NCBI GenBank assembly: GCA_902797845.1
Contig: CADBUJ010000026.1
Location: forward strand, 1-38,454
Direction: 5' to 3'
DNA length: 38,454 nt
From: an uncultured Eubacteriales bacterium
Lineage (GTDB): Bacteria > Bacillota > Clostridia > Lachnospirales > Lachnospiraceae
A program made the position numbers and the translations under genes. The notes beneath the pieces were generated by a model, which was not told where the DNA came from, did no database searches, and saw nothing but the letters and a program-made list of their open reading frames with translations. This document shows positions 1 to 6,928 of the stretch, one piece after another (the stretch's first letter is position 1; the number at the start of each line of letters is the position of its first letter).

Positions 1-939
1 AAATATGCCGGAAAGAAGTCTTTCGTGAACAAACCCGGAAAAAGCGTCCTTATATGTACTAAAATCGTTTTTCTGAATGATATCCATTATATATTCCTGA
101 AGGAAGCCTTCTGATATATCAGGGAAAAAGTCAATAATAACATCAACCGTACGGCCTTCATGAAGAGCTTTAGAGCAATAGCCGCTTAATTGAAATGCAG
201 GAATACCCGATACACCGTAATCCGTAAGCTGCAGTTCTCCCGTATCCGTGCCCTTAAGCTCTTTGTCAACGAAAACAGAGATCTTCCCTCTTGTCCTCAC
301 CTTGGCCCAGCTGAGCATGAAAAACTCTCCGGAAGGTCTGCCGCCGTATCTTCTTAAGCATATGGCGCAAAGCGAAGGGAGGGGATCATATATATGATGT
401 CCCATATCAAAAAGCAGACCGTAACCTCCTGAGGTATCCACAGCGGATTTCCCTGCCTTGCCTCCTGCCGCGATTATTACTTTTTTAGCTTCCAGAGGCT
501 TTCCGCTGGTAATTAGATAGAAGCTGTCCCTGTGACGCTCAATCTTATTAACTGATATACCCGGTTCAAAAACTCCGCCGGCTCTTTTTATATGTCCCCA
601 TAAAACATCTGTAAAATACTGGGCGCTGCCGTTTGCTGGATAAACGTATCCGTTCTTCTCCTGTGGAATGATCCCCAGGTCCATAAAATAGTCTTCGCAT
701 TCACTGTTTCCGAATCTTTCGAGCACGGTCTTTATAAAGTCTGCATCATGACCGTGATAAAGCGCAGGGTCCATTACTCTGTTCGTATAATTGCATTTCC
801 CGTTTCCCGTAGCCCTGAGTTTTTTCCCCGGCACCTTAAGAGCATCTATAAAAACAACAGTTTTATTTCTCTTTAAAGCGCAGATGCCGGCCATCATTCC
901 TGAGGCACCGGCACCGATTATAGCCACATCATATATCAT
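1..939 (-). CDS. HI0933/BaiN-type FAD-dependent oxidoreductase (3' end off window)
   Basis: Flavoprotein of the HI0933 (aminoacetone oxidase-like, BaiN) family; the physiological substrate is not established. The N-terminus carries an FAD dinucleotide-binding motif (GAGASG, about residues 8-13), followed by the family signature ATGNGKCN-TN near residue 45, a second AAGG motif mid-protein and the later GVSGIPAFQLSG block. About 313 codons are present and the frame is still open at base 1, so roughly the last quarter is missing. I chose the ATG at 939 over the in-frame ATG at 945 because AAAGGA sits 7 nt before 939 but only 2 nt before 945. It starts 11 nt after the flippase gene stops, so it is probably co-transcribed with it. 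The family assignment is firm; the reaction is not. Confidence 0.88.
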   Translation of the reverse strand, partial: MIYDVAIIGAGASGMMAGICALKRNKTVVFIDALKVPGKKLRATGNGKCNYTNRVMDPALYHGHDADFIKTVLERFGNSECEDYFMDLGIIPQEKNGYVYPANGSAQYFTDVLWGHIKRAGGVFEPGISVNKIERHRDSFYLITSGKPLEAKKVIIAAGGKAGKSAVDTSGGYGLLFDMGHHIYDPLPSLCAICLRRYGGRPSGEFFMLSWAKVRTRGKISVFVDKELKGTDTGELQLTDYGVSGIPAFQLSGYCSKALHEGRTVDVIIDFFPDISEGFLQEYIMDIIQKNDFSTYKDAFSGFVHERLLSGIF

Positions 940-950
940 GGTCATTTCCT

Positions 951-2564
951 TTACATAAGATGGAGTTTCTGACAAATACGGACAAGCTTGTTCCCTTTAG
1001 GAAGATAGCTCATCTCTTCTTCATCTATGCCTCCGAATAAAACAATAGATACAAAGTAAATTATAATACCCACCAGAATAGCAAGTACCATGGGTATAAG
1101 CTCTCTTCTGGTTACAAAATACAGAACTTTGTATATAAAATAGCATATTCCTGCCATTATGAATGATGCCACAAATGGGATTATATATGTTCTTAATATC
1201 TCAGACCTGAAACCGATAGTCTTGTACATGGACAACAGATTCAGAGACAGCATGGTAAATGTGAATACAAGATCACCGAAAGCAAGAGCATATATATTCA
1301 TATCTGCATATGTCAGCATTATCACAAGAAAGATTATATGTATAAAGAGAGCGGCTGCGGAGTTGATAACAGGAGCTCTTAAATTGTTAAGTCCCTGTAG
1401 AATAGCCGTGGTTACGGTTGTAAGGGAATAAAGGATTATGGTAACGGATCCGAGCCTCAGAAGATTTATGGCGATCTGAGTATCCTCGCCGAATAAAACA
1501 TGCATAACAGGTGTTGCAAGGACAAGAAGACCCATAGCGCACGGTATGGCCACAATGGTAGTCAACCTTATGATGGATTCTATCTTGTCTACAATAACGT
1601 CCTTATTACCCATAACTACTGCAGCTGTTATCATGGGAATCAATGCTATTGCTATGGAAGACGTCAATCCCATGGGAACATTAAATATAAGCCTGAACTC
1701 TCCGCTGTAGATGCCGTAAAGACCGGCAGTAACATCCTTTGAATATCCAATGGACTGGGTTATCCTGGAGAATAATGAAGAATCAATGATACCGCTGATC
1801 TGATAGATAGTCGTACTTAATACGATAGGTGCCATCGTTCTTAAGACAGTCGCCATGGCACCGCCTGTGGAATACAGGGCTTTCGTCTTATCCTTTTTAA
1901 TACGTCTCTCAAAGCTGGGCCTATACAGCTGATATATGATAAATACGAAAATGAATCCGGAAAGAGCGCCCAGACATGTCCCGAGGGTACTTCCTGCGGC
2001 TCCGAAGGCCGGACCCTTGGCAATAAGGACGTAAGCTGCGACTATACTTATAAAAGCATTAAATATCTGCTCTATTATCTGTGATACGGCTGTGGGCATC
2101 ATTGCAGAACGACCCTGGAAGAAGCCTCTGTAAACGCCCATAACACATGATATGAGTATGGTCGGTGCTACTACTCTTAAAGAAGGTACTATGGCCGGCT
2201 GCCCGTAAAGGACATCTGCCAGCCAATCTGCACCGAAGAATACCAAAAGTGTAAAAAAAGTACCGACTATAATGGCAAAATACAAAGCTCCCTTAAAAAT
2301 TCCCTGTGCATTTTTATATTCCCTGTTCGCAAAATGCTTGGAAACAAGAAGAGAAACTGCTGTAGGAATGGCGCTTGCAGAAAGAAGAAGGATCATTGAA
2401 TAGATCTCGTAGGTAAAACCGTAATAGCCTATACCTACATCGCCTACGATCCTTTTAAGGGGAACTCTGTAGAACAGACCGATTATCCTGACAAATACCT
2501 GAGCAAAAGCCAGAATCCCACTGGACACTATAAAATTGTCAGTTCTCTTTTTTCTTCCTGCCAT
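951..2564 (-). CDS. MurJ/SpoVB-like polysaccharide biosynthesis flippase (MOP superfamily)
   Basis: Integral membrane protein of 537 residues with about 14 hydrophobic segments, resembling the polysaccharide biosynthesis/SpoVB branch of the MOP exporters. This group moves lipid-linked oligosaccharides such as lipid II across the membrane. The N-terminal half has the typical pattern: a short Arg/Lys-rich start, then VRIIGLFYRVPLKRIVGDVG (about residues 25-45) and the GYYGFTYEIY segment. Length and topology fit the family. The sequence alone does not separate a lipid II flippase from a sporulation-specific SpoVB or another glycan flippase. It lies 36 nt after the DUF3048 lipoprotein gene and 11 nt before the flavoprotein gene. 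Its ribosome binding site is weak (GGGA). Confidence 0.85.
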   Translation of the reverse strand: MAGRKKRTDNFIVSSGILAFAQVFVRIIGLFYRVPLKRIVGDVGIGYYGFTYEIYSMILLLSASAIPTAVSLLVSKHFANREYKNAQGIFKGALYFAIIVGTFFTLLVFFGADWLADVLYGQPAIVPSLRVVAPTILISCVMGVYRGFFQGRSAMMPTAVSQIIEQIFNAFISIVAAYVLIAKGPAFGAAGSTLGTCLGALSGFIFVFIIYQLYRPSFERRIKKDKTKALYSTGGAMATVLRTMAPIVLSTTIYQISGIIDSSLFSRITQSIGYSKDVTAGLYGIYSGEFRLIFNVPMGLTSSIAIALIPMITAAVVMGNKDVIVDKIESIIRLTTIVAIPCAMGLLVLATPVMHVLFGEDTQIAINLLRLGSVTIILYSLTTVTTAILQGLNNLRAPVINSAAALFIHIIFLVIMLTYADMNIYALAFGDLVFTFTMLSLNLLSMYKTIGFRSEILRTYIIPFVASFIMAGICYFIYKVLYFVTRRELIPMVLAILVGIIIYFVSIVLFGGIDEEEMSYLPKGNKLVRICQKLHLM

Positions 2565-2600
2565 CTATTATTTCCCGGTAACTTTATTTTTAAATTATCA

Positions 2601-3677
2601 TCAATTCCAGGTTATCTGGAAATCTATGGGACAAAGGGCAATATATGTCTTTCCTACATTAATGGAAAGGTCCTCTCCGTCCATAGTATAGAATCTTGTT
2701 ATATCCTCATCATCAGTCTTTTCCCAGGTGATAGGTATATATTTGCCTTCCGAGAAGTAGAAGCCGTCACCCTTTCCGTATATACCTACTTCCTGATGAC
2801 CTTTCTCGCTGATGGTCTGATCTGTTACGAATTGTATGATGCCGTTCTTGAATTTAAGCTGCTCGTTGTTCATGGCGTCTATATGGGGCTCGTTATACTG
2901 ATATTTGTAATAAAGGCCCTCATCGGCATGATACTCCAGTACTGCCTTGGATGAGAAAGGTATCTGAACATTAAGGGCATCCTGTCCTTCGGGAGCCACA
3001 TCGCCTTCTGTGTTGAATTTGAATCTGCTCTCGTAATCCTCCGGCAGATCTCTTTCTGTATTGATAGTGGCAACACCCTGCTCCAGAAGCTCTCCGCTCG
3101 TATAAACATTATGAGGTGCATTTCTGTCAGAGGATCTGTAATAAGCTATGTTATTGTGATTAATAGTAGGGATCCCGTTATTCTGTATCCTGTCTTGTGC
3201 GAAAACGGACCATCCGTAATGACAAAAAATAGCATCGTTATCATAAGCCAGATCTATATAATAATGTCTTGCAGATCTGATAGAGCCCATTTTTTCAAGA
3301 TTTCTTACGTCTTGGATCACTGTAAGGAGTCTTGTAATGCTTCCCTCAACGATAACTTCGTAAAGTATATCAGCCTGAGAAACACCTGACTGGGGAATGG
3401 AAGCATAAATATTGTTAGTCATAAGAGCAAAGGGCCTTTTCCTCCCAACCTCTTCGTCAATGATCTCGCCTGTATAAAAGCTTCTCATCTTACCTTCGGG
3501 AAGGACCTCGCCGCTTTCAGTTTCTGATTCTGTTTCAGTCTCTGTCTCTGTTTCAGTTTCCGTTTCAGTAACGGATTCTGTTTCGGAAACGGATTCTGTT
3601 TCATCATCCCCGCCGCCGCAGGCAGCAAGAGACAGTATCATTGTCAACGAAATGATCAAAGATAACAGCTTTTTCAT
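2601..3677 (-). CDS. DUF3048 (YerB-like) lipoprotein with Thr-Glu repeat linker
   Basis: Predicted exported lipoprotein of 358 residues. Residues 1-19 form a signal peptide ending in the lipobox LAAC, with Cys20 as the lipid attachment site. Residues 26-55 are a low-complexity Thr/Glu/Ser linker. The rest matches the DUF3048 fold seen in B. subtilis YerB: the entry segment R-PFALMTNN near residue 80, then SRTRLL-type and GSIRSARHYYIDLA blocks, and a C-terminal DUF3048_C-like part. The function of the family is unknown. SD AAGGAG lies 9 nt before the ATG. The gene starts 6 nt after ybeY stops, so it is in the phoH-ybeY operon, which is not its usual Bacillus context. Lipoprotein and domain calls are firm; the role is unknown. 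Confidence 0.87.
   Translation of the reverse strand: MKKLLSLIISLTMILSLAACGGGDDETESVSETESVTETETETETETETESETESGEVLPEGKMRSFYTGEIIDEEVGRKRPFALMTNNIYASIPQSGVSQADILYEVIVEGSITRLLTVIQDVRNLEKMGSIRSARHYYIDLAYDNDAIFCHYGWSVFAQDRIQNNGIPTINHNNIAYYRSSDRNAPHNVYTSGELLEQGVATINTERDLPEDYESRFKFNTEGDVAPEGQDALNVQIPFSSKAVLEYHADEGLYYKYQYNEPHIDAMNNEQLKFKNGIIQFVTDQTISEKGHQEVGIYGKGDGFYFSEGKYIPITWEKTDDEDITRFYTMDGEDLSINVGKTYIALCPIDFQITWN
3513..3602 (-). repeat. In-frame (Thr-Glu)n coding repeat in the DUF3048 lipoprotein
   Basis: Degenerate hexanucleotide repeat of ACN GAR type encoding residues 26-55, a linker between the lipidated Cys20 and the folded domain. It contains six uninterrupted Thr-Glu pairs flanked by Glu-Ser-Val units. 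Because the repeat unit is six bases, length changes would keep the frame. Confidence 0.8.
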
Positions 3678-3683
3678 AACTCT

Positions 3684-4190
3684 TTACTCCTTATCTCTTG
3701 TGATCTTTAAAATATTTAATATATCATCCTGTAAAGAAAGCATTCTTTTTTCCATGACCTCATCCATATGATCGAATCCGCTGAGATGAAGTATGCTGTG
3801 AACAAGGAGGAAAGCAAATTCTCTTTTTACAGAATGGTTATATTCCTTCGCCTGAGCTTCTGCTTTATCAAGGCTTATAACAACATCACCAAGTAAAAGC
3901 TCTCCTGTGTCAGGATCGAAGCAAAAAATTTTTTCCGGTTTCTCAAGAGGGGTAAAATCCCCTTCCAAAAGATCGCATACGGGGAAGGAAAGCACATCTG
4001 TAGCCTGGTCGATACCCCGCTGTTCTTTGTTTATCTTTTTTATAGTTTCGTTATCCGTGATGGTAATATCGATCTGGCATTCGTAAGGACAATCTATTCT
4101 GTCGAGTGCTGCTTCTGTTATTTCTTCGCACAGACGATCTATGGAAAAATCCGGTGTCCTGCCGGTTTCATTTATTATATTTAATGTCAA
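3684..4190 (-). CDS. ybeY: Endoribonuclease YbeY (rRNA maturation factor)
   Basis: Zinc-dependent single-strand endoribonuclease needed for 16S rRNA 3' end maturation and ribosome quality control. The family signature H-x3-H-x5-H is clear: His131, His135 and His141 within HSILHLSGFDH. The upstream GIDQATDVLSFP block near residues 59-70 is also typical. At 168 residues the length is normal. The start codon is TTG (4188-4190) and overlaps the phoH stop as TTGA, so translation is probably coupled to phoH; no clear Shine-Dalgarno stands in front of it and there is no in-frame ATG near the N-terminus. The phoH-ybeY order is conserved in many Firmicutes, but dgkA, cdd and era, which often follow, are absent here. 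Confidence 0.95.
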   Translation of the reverse strand: MTLNIINETGRTPDFSIDRLCEEITEAALDRIDCPYECQIDITITDNETIKKINKEQRGIDQATDVLSFPVCDLLEGDFTPLEKPEKIFCFDPDTGELLLGDVVISLDKAEAQAKEYNHSVKREFAFLLVHSILHLSGFDHMDEVMEKRMLSLQDDILNILKITRDKE

Positions 4191-5182
4191 TTCTTTGCAC
4201 TCTTTCTTCTTTGTTCTGCCCTGTGTTCTTTCTTTTCGTATGACTCGTAAGCATCCACTATCTTTGCTACAAGGGGATGTCTTACAACATCTGCCTTGGA
4301 AAAATTGCAGGTCGAGATACCTTCTATGGATTTAAGTACATTTAAGGCTATATCAAGCCCGCTTACCTGACCCTTAGGCAGGTCCTTCTGTGTAAGATCG
4401 CCGGTAACTATTACCTTGGAGCCAAATCCGACTCTTGTAAGGAACATCTTCATCTGAGCAGGCGTGGTGTTCTGAGCTTCATCAAGAACTATAAAGGCAT
4501 TATCCAGAGTTCTTCCTCTCATATAAGCAAGGGGCGCTACTTCTATAAGCCCCTTTTCCATATTCTTAAGGAAATGCTCCGCACCCATGATATCGTAAAG
4601 AGCATCATAAAGGGGCCGAAGGTAAGGATCTACCTTGCTTTGAAGGTCGCCGGGAAGAAAACCCAGTTTTTCACCTGCTTCTATGGCCGGTCTAGTAAGG
4701 ATGATCCTGTTAACCTCGTTATTCTTAAATGCTCTTACAGCCATTGCCATGGCAAGATATGTTTTTCCCGTTCCGGCAGGTCCTATGCCGAAAACGATCA
4801 TATCCTTTCTTATGGCCTCTATGTATTTTTTCTGTCCTATGGTCTTGGGCTTGATGGGCTTTCCGTTTATGGTATGGCATATGATGTCATCGGATAATTC
4901 CGCTATAGCCTCTTCCTTATCTTCCATTACCATGGCCAGAGTATAATCCACATTGTGTTCAGTAAGAGTTTCCCCTTTTTTTACAAGACTATAAAGGCAG
5001 GAAAAAACTTTTTCTGCCTTTTTGACTGATTCCCCTTCACCGGAGATCCTTATACTGGAATCTCTTGTGATCAAGGTTACTTTAAGGGTCTTCTCGATCT
5101 TTTTGATATATTCATCATATCTGCCGAAGATATCCGCATGATATTCGCCGGGTATCTCAATGGCAGTTTCCGTTAAAGCCAT
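4187..5182 (-). CDS. phoH: PhoH-family ATPase
   Basis: Cytoplasmic PhoH-like P-loop ATPase, 331 residues from the chosen start. The Walker A motif GPAGTGKT lies at about residues 134-141 and the Walker B motif is in IVLDEAQN; the N-terminal region resembles the KH-like part found in Firmicutes PhoH proteins. The role is thought to be RNA-related, given the common link to ybeY. Three in-frame ATGs exist (5200, 5188, 5182). I chose 5182 because AAAAGG stands 8 nt ahead of it and only 2 nt ahead of 5188. A good sigma-A-like promoter lies at 5215-5243. The usual yqfC/yqfD genes upstream are missing. Confidence 0.93.
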   Translation of the reverse strand: MALTETAIEIPGEYHADIFGRYDEYIKKIEKTLKVTLITRDSSIRISGEGESVKKAEKVFSCLYSLVKKGETLTEHNVDYTLAMVMEDKEEAIAELSDDIICHTINGKPIKPKTIGQKKYIEAIRKDMIVFGIGPAGTGKTYLAMAMAVRAFKNNEVNRIILTRPAIEAGEKLGFLPGDLQSKVDPYLRPLYDALYDIMGAEHFLKNMEKGLIEVAPLAYMRGRTLDNAFIVLDEAQNTTPAQMKMFLTRVGFGSKVIVTGDLTQKDLPKGQVSGLDIALNVLKSIEGISTCNFSKADVVRHPLVAKIVDAYESYEKKEHRAEQRRKSAKN

Positions 5183-5199
5183 GTGCATGTCCTTTTGCA

Positions 5200-5247
5200 T
5201 TAGATATTAAGAAGATTATACTCTAAAAAACCTTTAATAACAATCAT
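5200..5247 (-). CDS. Possible 15-codon leader ORF upstream of phoH
   Basis: An ATG at 5245-5247 is preceded by GAGGAG with 6 nt spacing and opens a 15-residue frame (MIVIKGFLEYNLLNI) that ends with TAA 17 nt before the phoH start. The putative phoH -10 and -35 boxes lie inside it, so it would be translated only if transcription begins further upstream, for example by reading through the rpsU terminator. It may be chance. Confidence 0.2.
   Translation of the reverse strand: MIVIKGFLEYNLLNI
5215..5243 (-). promoter_or_regulatory. Putative sigma-A promoter of the phoH-ybeY operon
   Basis: Reading the minus strand: -35 TTGTTA (5238-5243), 17 nt spacer, -10 TATAAT (5215-5220), about 33 nt upstream of the phoH start. 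Confidence 0.65.
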
Positions 5248-5277
5248 TTCTGACTCCTCTGAGACCCTTTGGATCAT

Positions 5278-5307
5278 AAAAAAAAGGACCACACAAACAG
5301 TGGTCCT
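5278..5307 (-). terminator. Intrinsic terminator of rpsU
   Basis: Perfect 8-bp stem (5285-5292 with 5300-5307), 7-nt loop, followed on the minus strand by a run of eight T residues. It starts 8 nt after the rpsU stop codon. Confidence 0.92.
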
Positions 5308-5315
5308 AAATCTTT

Positions 5316-5492
5316 TTATTTGAATTTACGCTTTCTTGCTGCTTCAGATTTCTTTTTGCGTCTTACACTGGGTTTTTCGTAATGCTCTCTCTTACGTATC
5401 TCCTGCTGAATACCAGCCTTCTGACAATTTCTCTTGAATCTGCGAAGAGCGCTGTCCAGTGATTCGCCTTCTTTAACAATTACTGTTGACAT
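5316..5492 (-). CDS. rpsU: 30S ribosomal protein S21
   Basis: Small basic ribosomal protein of 58 residues that binds the 30S platform near the 3' end of 16S rRNA. It begins [20 protein letters not shown] and ends in the Lys/Arg-rich tail typical of bS21. The ATG at 5490-5492 is preceded by GGAGGGGGG with 9 nt spacing. It appears to be a single-gene unit with its own promoter (5556-5583) and terminator (5278-5307). This position, next to phoH in a Firmicute, is unremarkable. The identification is certain. Confidence 0.97.
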   Translation of the reverse strand: MSTVIVKEGESLDSALRRFKRNCQKAGIQQEIRKREHYEKPSVRRKKKSEAARKRKFK

Positions 5493-5509
5493 TCTTTCCT
5501 ACCCCCCTC

Positions 5510-5536
5510 CAGTTGTAAATTGTGCTGTTCCAACTG
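5510..5536 (-). promoter_or_regulatory. Possible 5' UTR hairpin ahead of rpsU
   Basis: Perfect 6-bp inverted repeat CAGTTG/CAACTG (5510-5515 with 5531-5536) directly upstream of the very G-rich Shine-Dalgarno of rpsU. It might tune translation, but a 6-bp stem with a 15-nt loop can occur by chance. Confidence 0.25.
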
Positions 5537-5555
5537 TAGGCAATCGCACCCTGCT

Positions 5556-5583
5556 ATTATATCATAATAAATACATTCGTCAA
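5556..5583 (-). promoter_or_regulatory. Putative sigma-A promoter of rpsU
   Basis: Minus strand -35 TTGACG (5578-5583), 16 nt spacer, -10 TATAAT (5556-5561), about 64 nt upstream of the rpsU start. It begins 14 nt after the stop of the CapA-like gene. Confidence 0.8.
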
Positions 5584-5596
5584 TTGTTTTTCATAC

Positions 5597-6910
5597 TTAA
5601 TCTATGGTTATCTCATACCATAGATCTTTATATGTATAGCTGAGCCCGGTGCCTTCCGTTATCTTTTCCACTACGCCCTCATATGCGGGATCTATCCTGT
5701 TGTAATCCAGATAATCAAACTCTCCTTCGTATTTTGAAGGATTATCCTTTACGTCTGTAACAGGTACTACTCTTATGACATCATCTGTCCAGTCAACGTA
5801 TGTGGGAAGCACCTTTACCGTATCTATCTTAACTCCGTATTTATCCTTTTCCATGTGGAGTTTAACGATGCAGCCCAGATCTCTGGGGTATTTGTTCTGA
5901 AGCTGATACTGCTGTGACGAAAGGAAATTGCCTAAAGAATAAAAGATCAGACAGTTTCTCTCACCTTCGTTTCCGGTCTTATATAACTCCATGGGCTGTA
6001 TTACATGAGGATGTGAGGAAAAGATGATATCCGCACCGGAATCGCACAGTTTTCTTGCAAGTGACCTCTGTTCCTCTGTAGGATCTCCGGAATACAAAGT
6101 ACCGTCATGAAGATATACAATAACGCAGTCGATACCCTCGGTCTTTGTTTTTGATATAAGCTGGCAAAGATCGTTTACGGCTGTTGCATCATATCCCTTC
6201 AGATAATTTACATATTCCAGGTCTTCCTCGGATCTGTTCTCATCCATCACATTTGTGTATGAAAGAATGGCAAAATTGATACCGTTAATATTTCTTGTTA
6301 TATATCTCTTATCACCGGTCTCAGATACGGTCCCTGTATGGATCATGCCTTTTTTATCCAGATTATCTATTGTGTTTTTAAGACCGCTTCTGCCCATATC
6401 AAGGGCCTGCTCATTAGCCAAAGATAAAATGGTAAATCCGGCTTTTTTAAGGGCATCGGCAAAGGTTTCCGGAATATTAAAAGTCATTGAATCCTTATCA
6501 CCCGTGTATCCGTTGAATTTTTCCGTAGCGGAAGAATCAGGGCCCGCCATAACACCTTCAAGGTCGCCTATAAGCATATTATTGTCTGAAAGGAACGGGG
6601 TTATATAAGAAAAGCTGTTGCTGAAATCAAATCCACCGTCTTTAAGGGCATACTCCAATTGATAATCGTAGACCATAAGATCGCCTACGGCACTTATATT
6701 TATGTCTGAGGAATAGTTGGCCTCTATATACCCTTTAAGCATCAATTCAAAGGAGGCTGATTCCACGGTGGTAAGACCTTTTGTCTCTATACCCATGGCC
6801 TCCGGAGTGATGCCCCTCGTCCCTTTAGCAAAATTAATGCAAAGGAAATAAAAGATTATAAAAAATGCAACGATACCGGCCACTGTAATAAGCCGTTTTA
6901 TCTCTCTCAT
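5597..6910 (-). CDS. CapA-like membrane-anchored metallophosphatase-fold protein
   Basis: 437-residue CapA-family protein (PGA_cap domain, calcineurin-like phosphoesterase fold). An N-terminal transmembrane anchor spans about residues 8-27, placing the domain outside. Family motifs visible are SAVGDLM (about 73-79), IGDLEG (about 114-119), ANEQ-DMG mid-domain and SSHPHVIQPME near residue 300. In bacilli CapA takes part in poly-gamma-glutamate capsule export, but no capB, capC or capD lies nearby, so capsule synthesis cannot be inferred; many Clostridia carry stand-alone CapA proteins of unknown role. It starts 18 nt after alaS ends, with AGGA 7 nt before its ATG, so it probably shares the alaS promoter. 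Confidence 0.87.
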   Translation of the reverse strand: MREIKRLITVAGIVAFFIIFYFLCINFAKGTRGITPEAMGIETKGLTTVESASFELMLKGYIEANYSSDINISAVGDLMVYDYQLEYALKDGGFDFSNSFSYITPFLSDNNMLIGDLEGVMAGPDSSATEKFNGYTGDKDSMTFNIPETFADALKKAGFTILSLANEQALDMGRSGLKNTIDNLDKKGMIHTGTVSETGDKRYITRNINGINFAILSYTNVMDENRSEEDLEYVNYLKGYDATAVNDLCQLISKTKTEGIDCVIVYLHDGTLYSGDPTEEQRSLARKLCDSGADIIFSSHPHVIQPMELYKTGNEGERNCLIFYSLGNFLSSQQYQLQNKYPRDLGCIVKLHMEKDKYGVKIDTVKVLPTYVDWTDDVIRVVPVTDVKDNPSKYEGEFDYLDYNRIDPAYEGVVEKITEGTGLSYTYKDLWYEITID

Positions 6911-6928
6911 GTATTGTTCCTTTTAACC

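Noticed and set aside
5597..6910. Poly-gamma-glutamate capsule locus
   Set aside because: Only a CapA-like gene is present; capB, capC and capD are missing.
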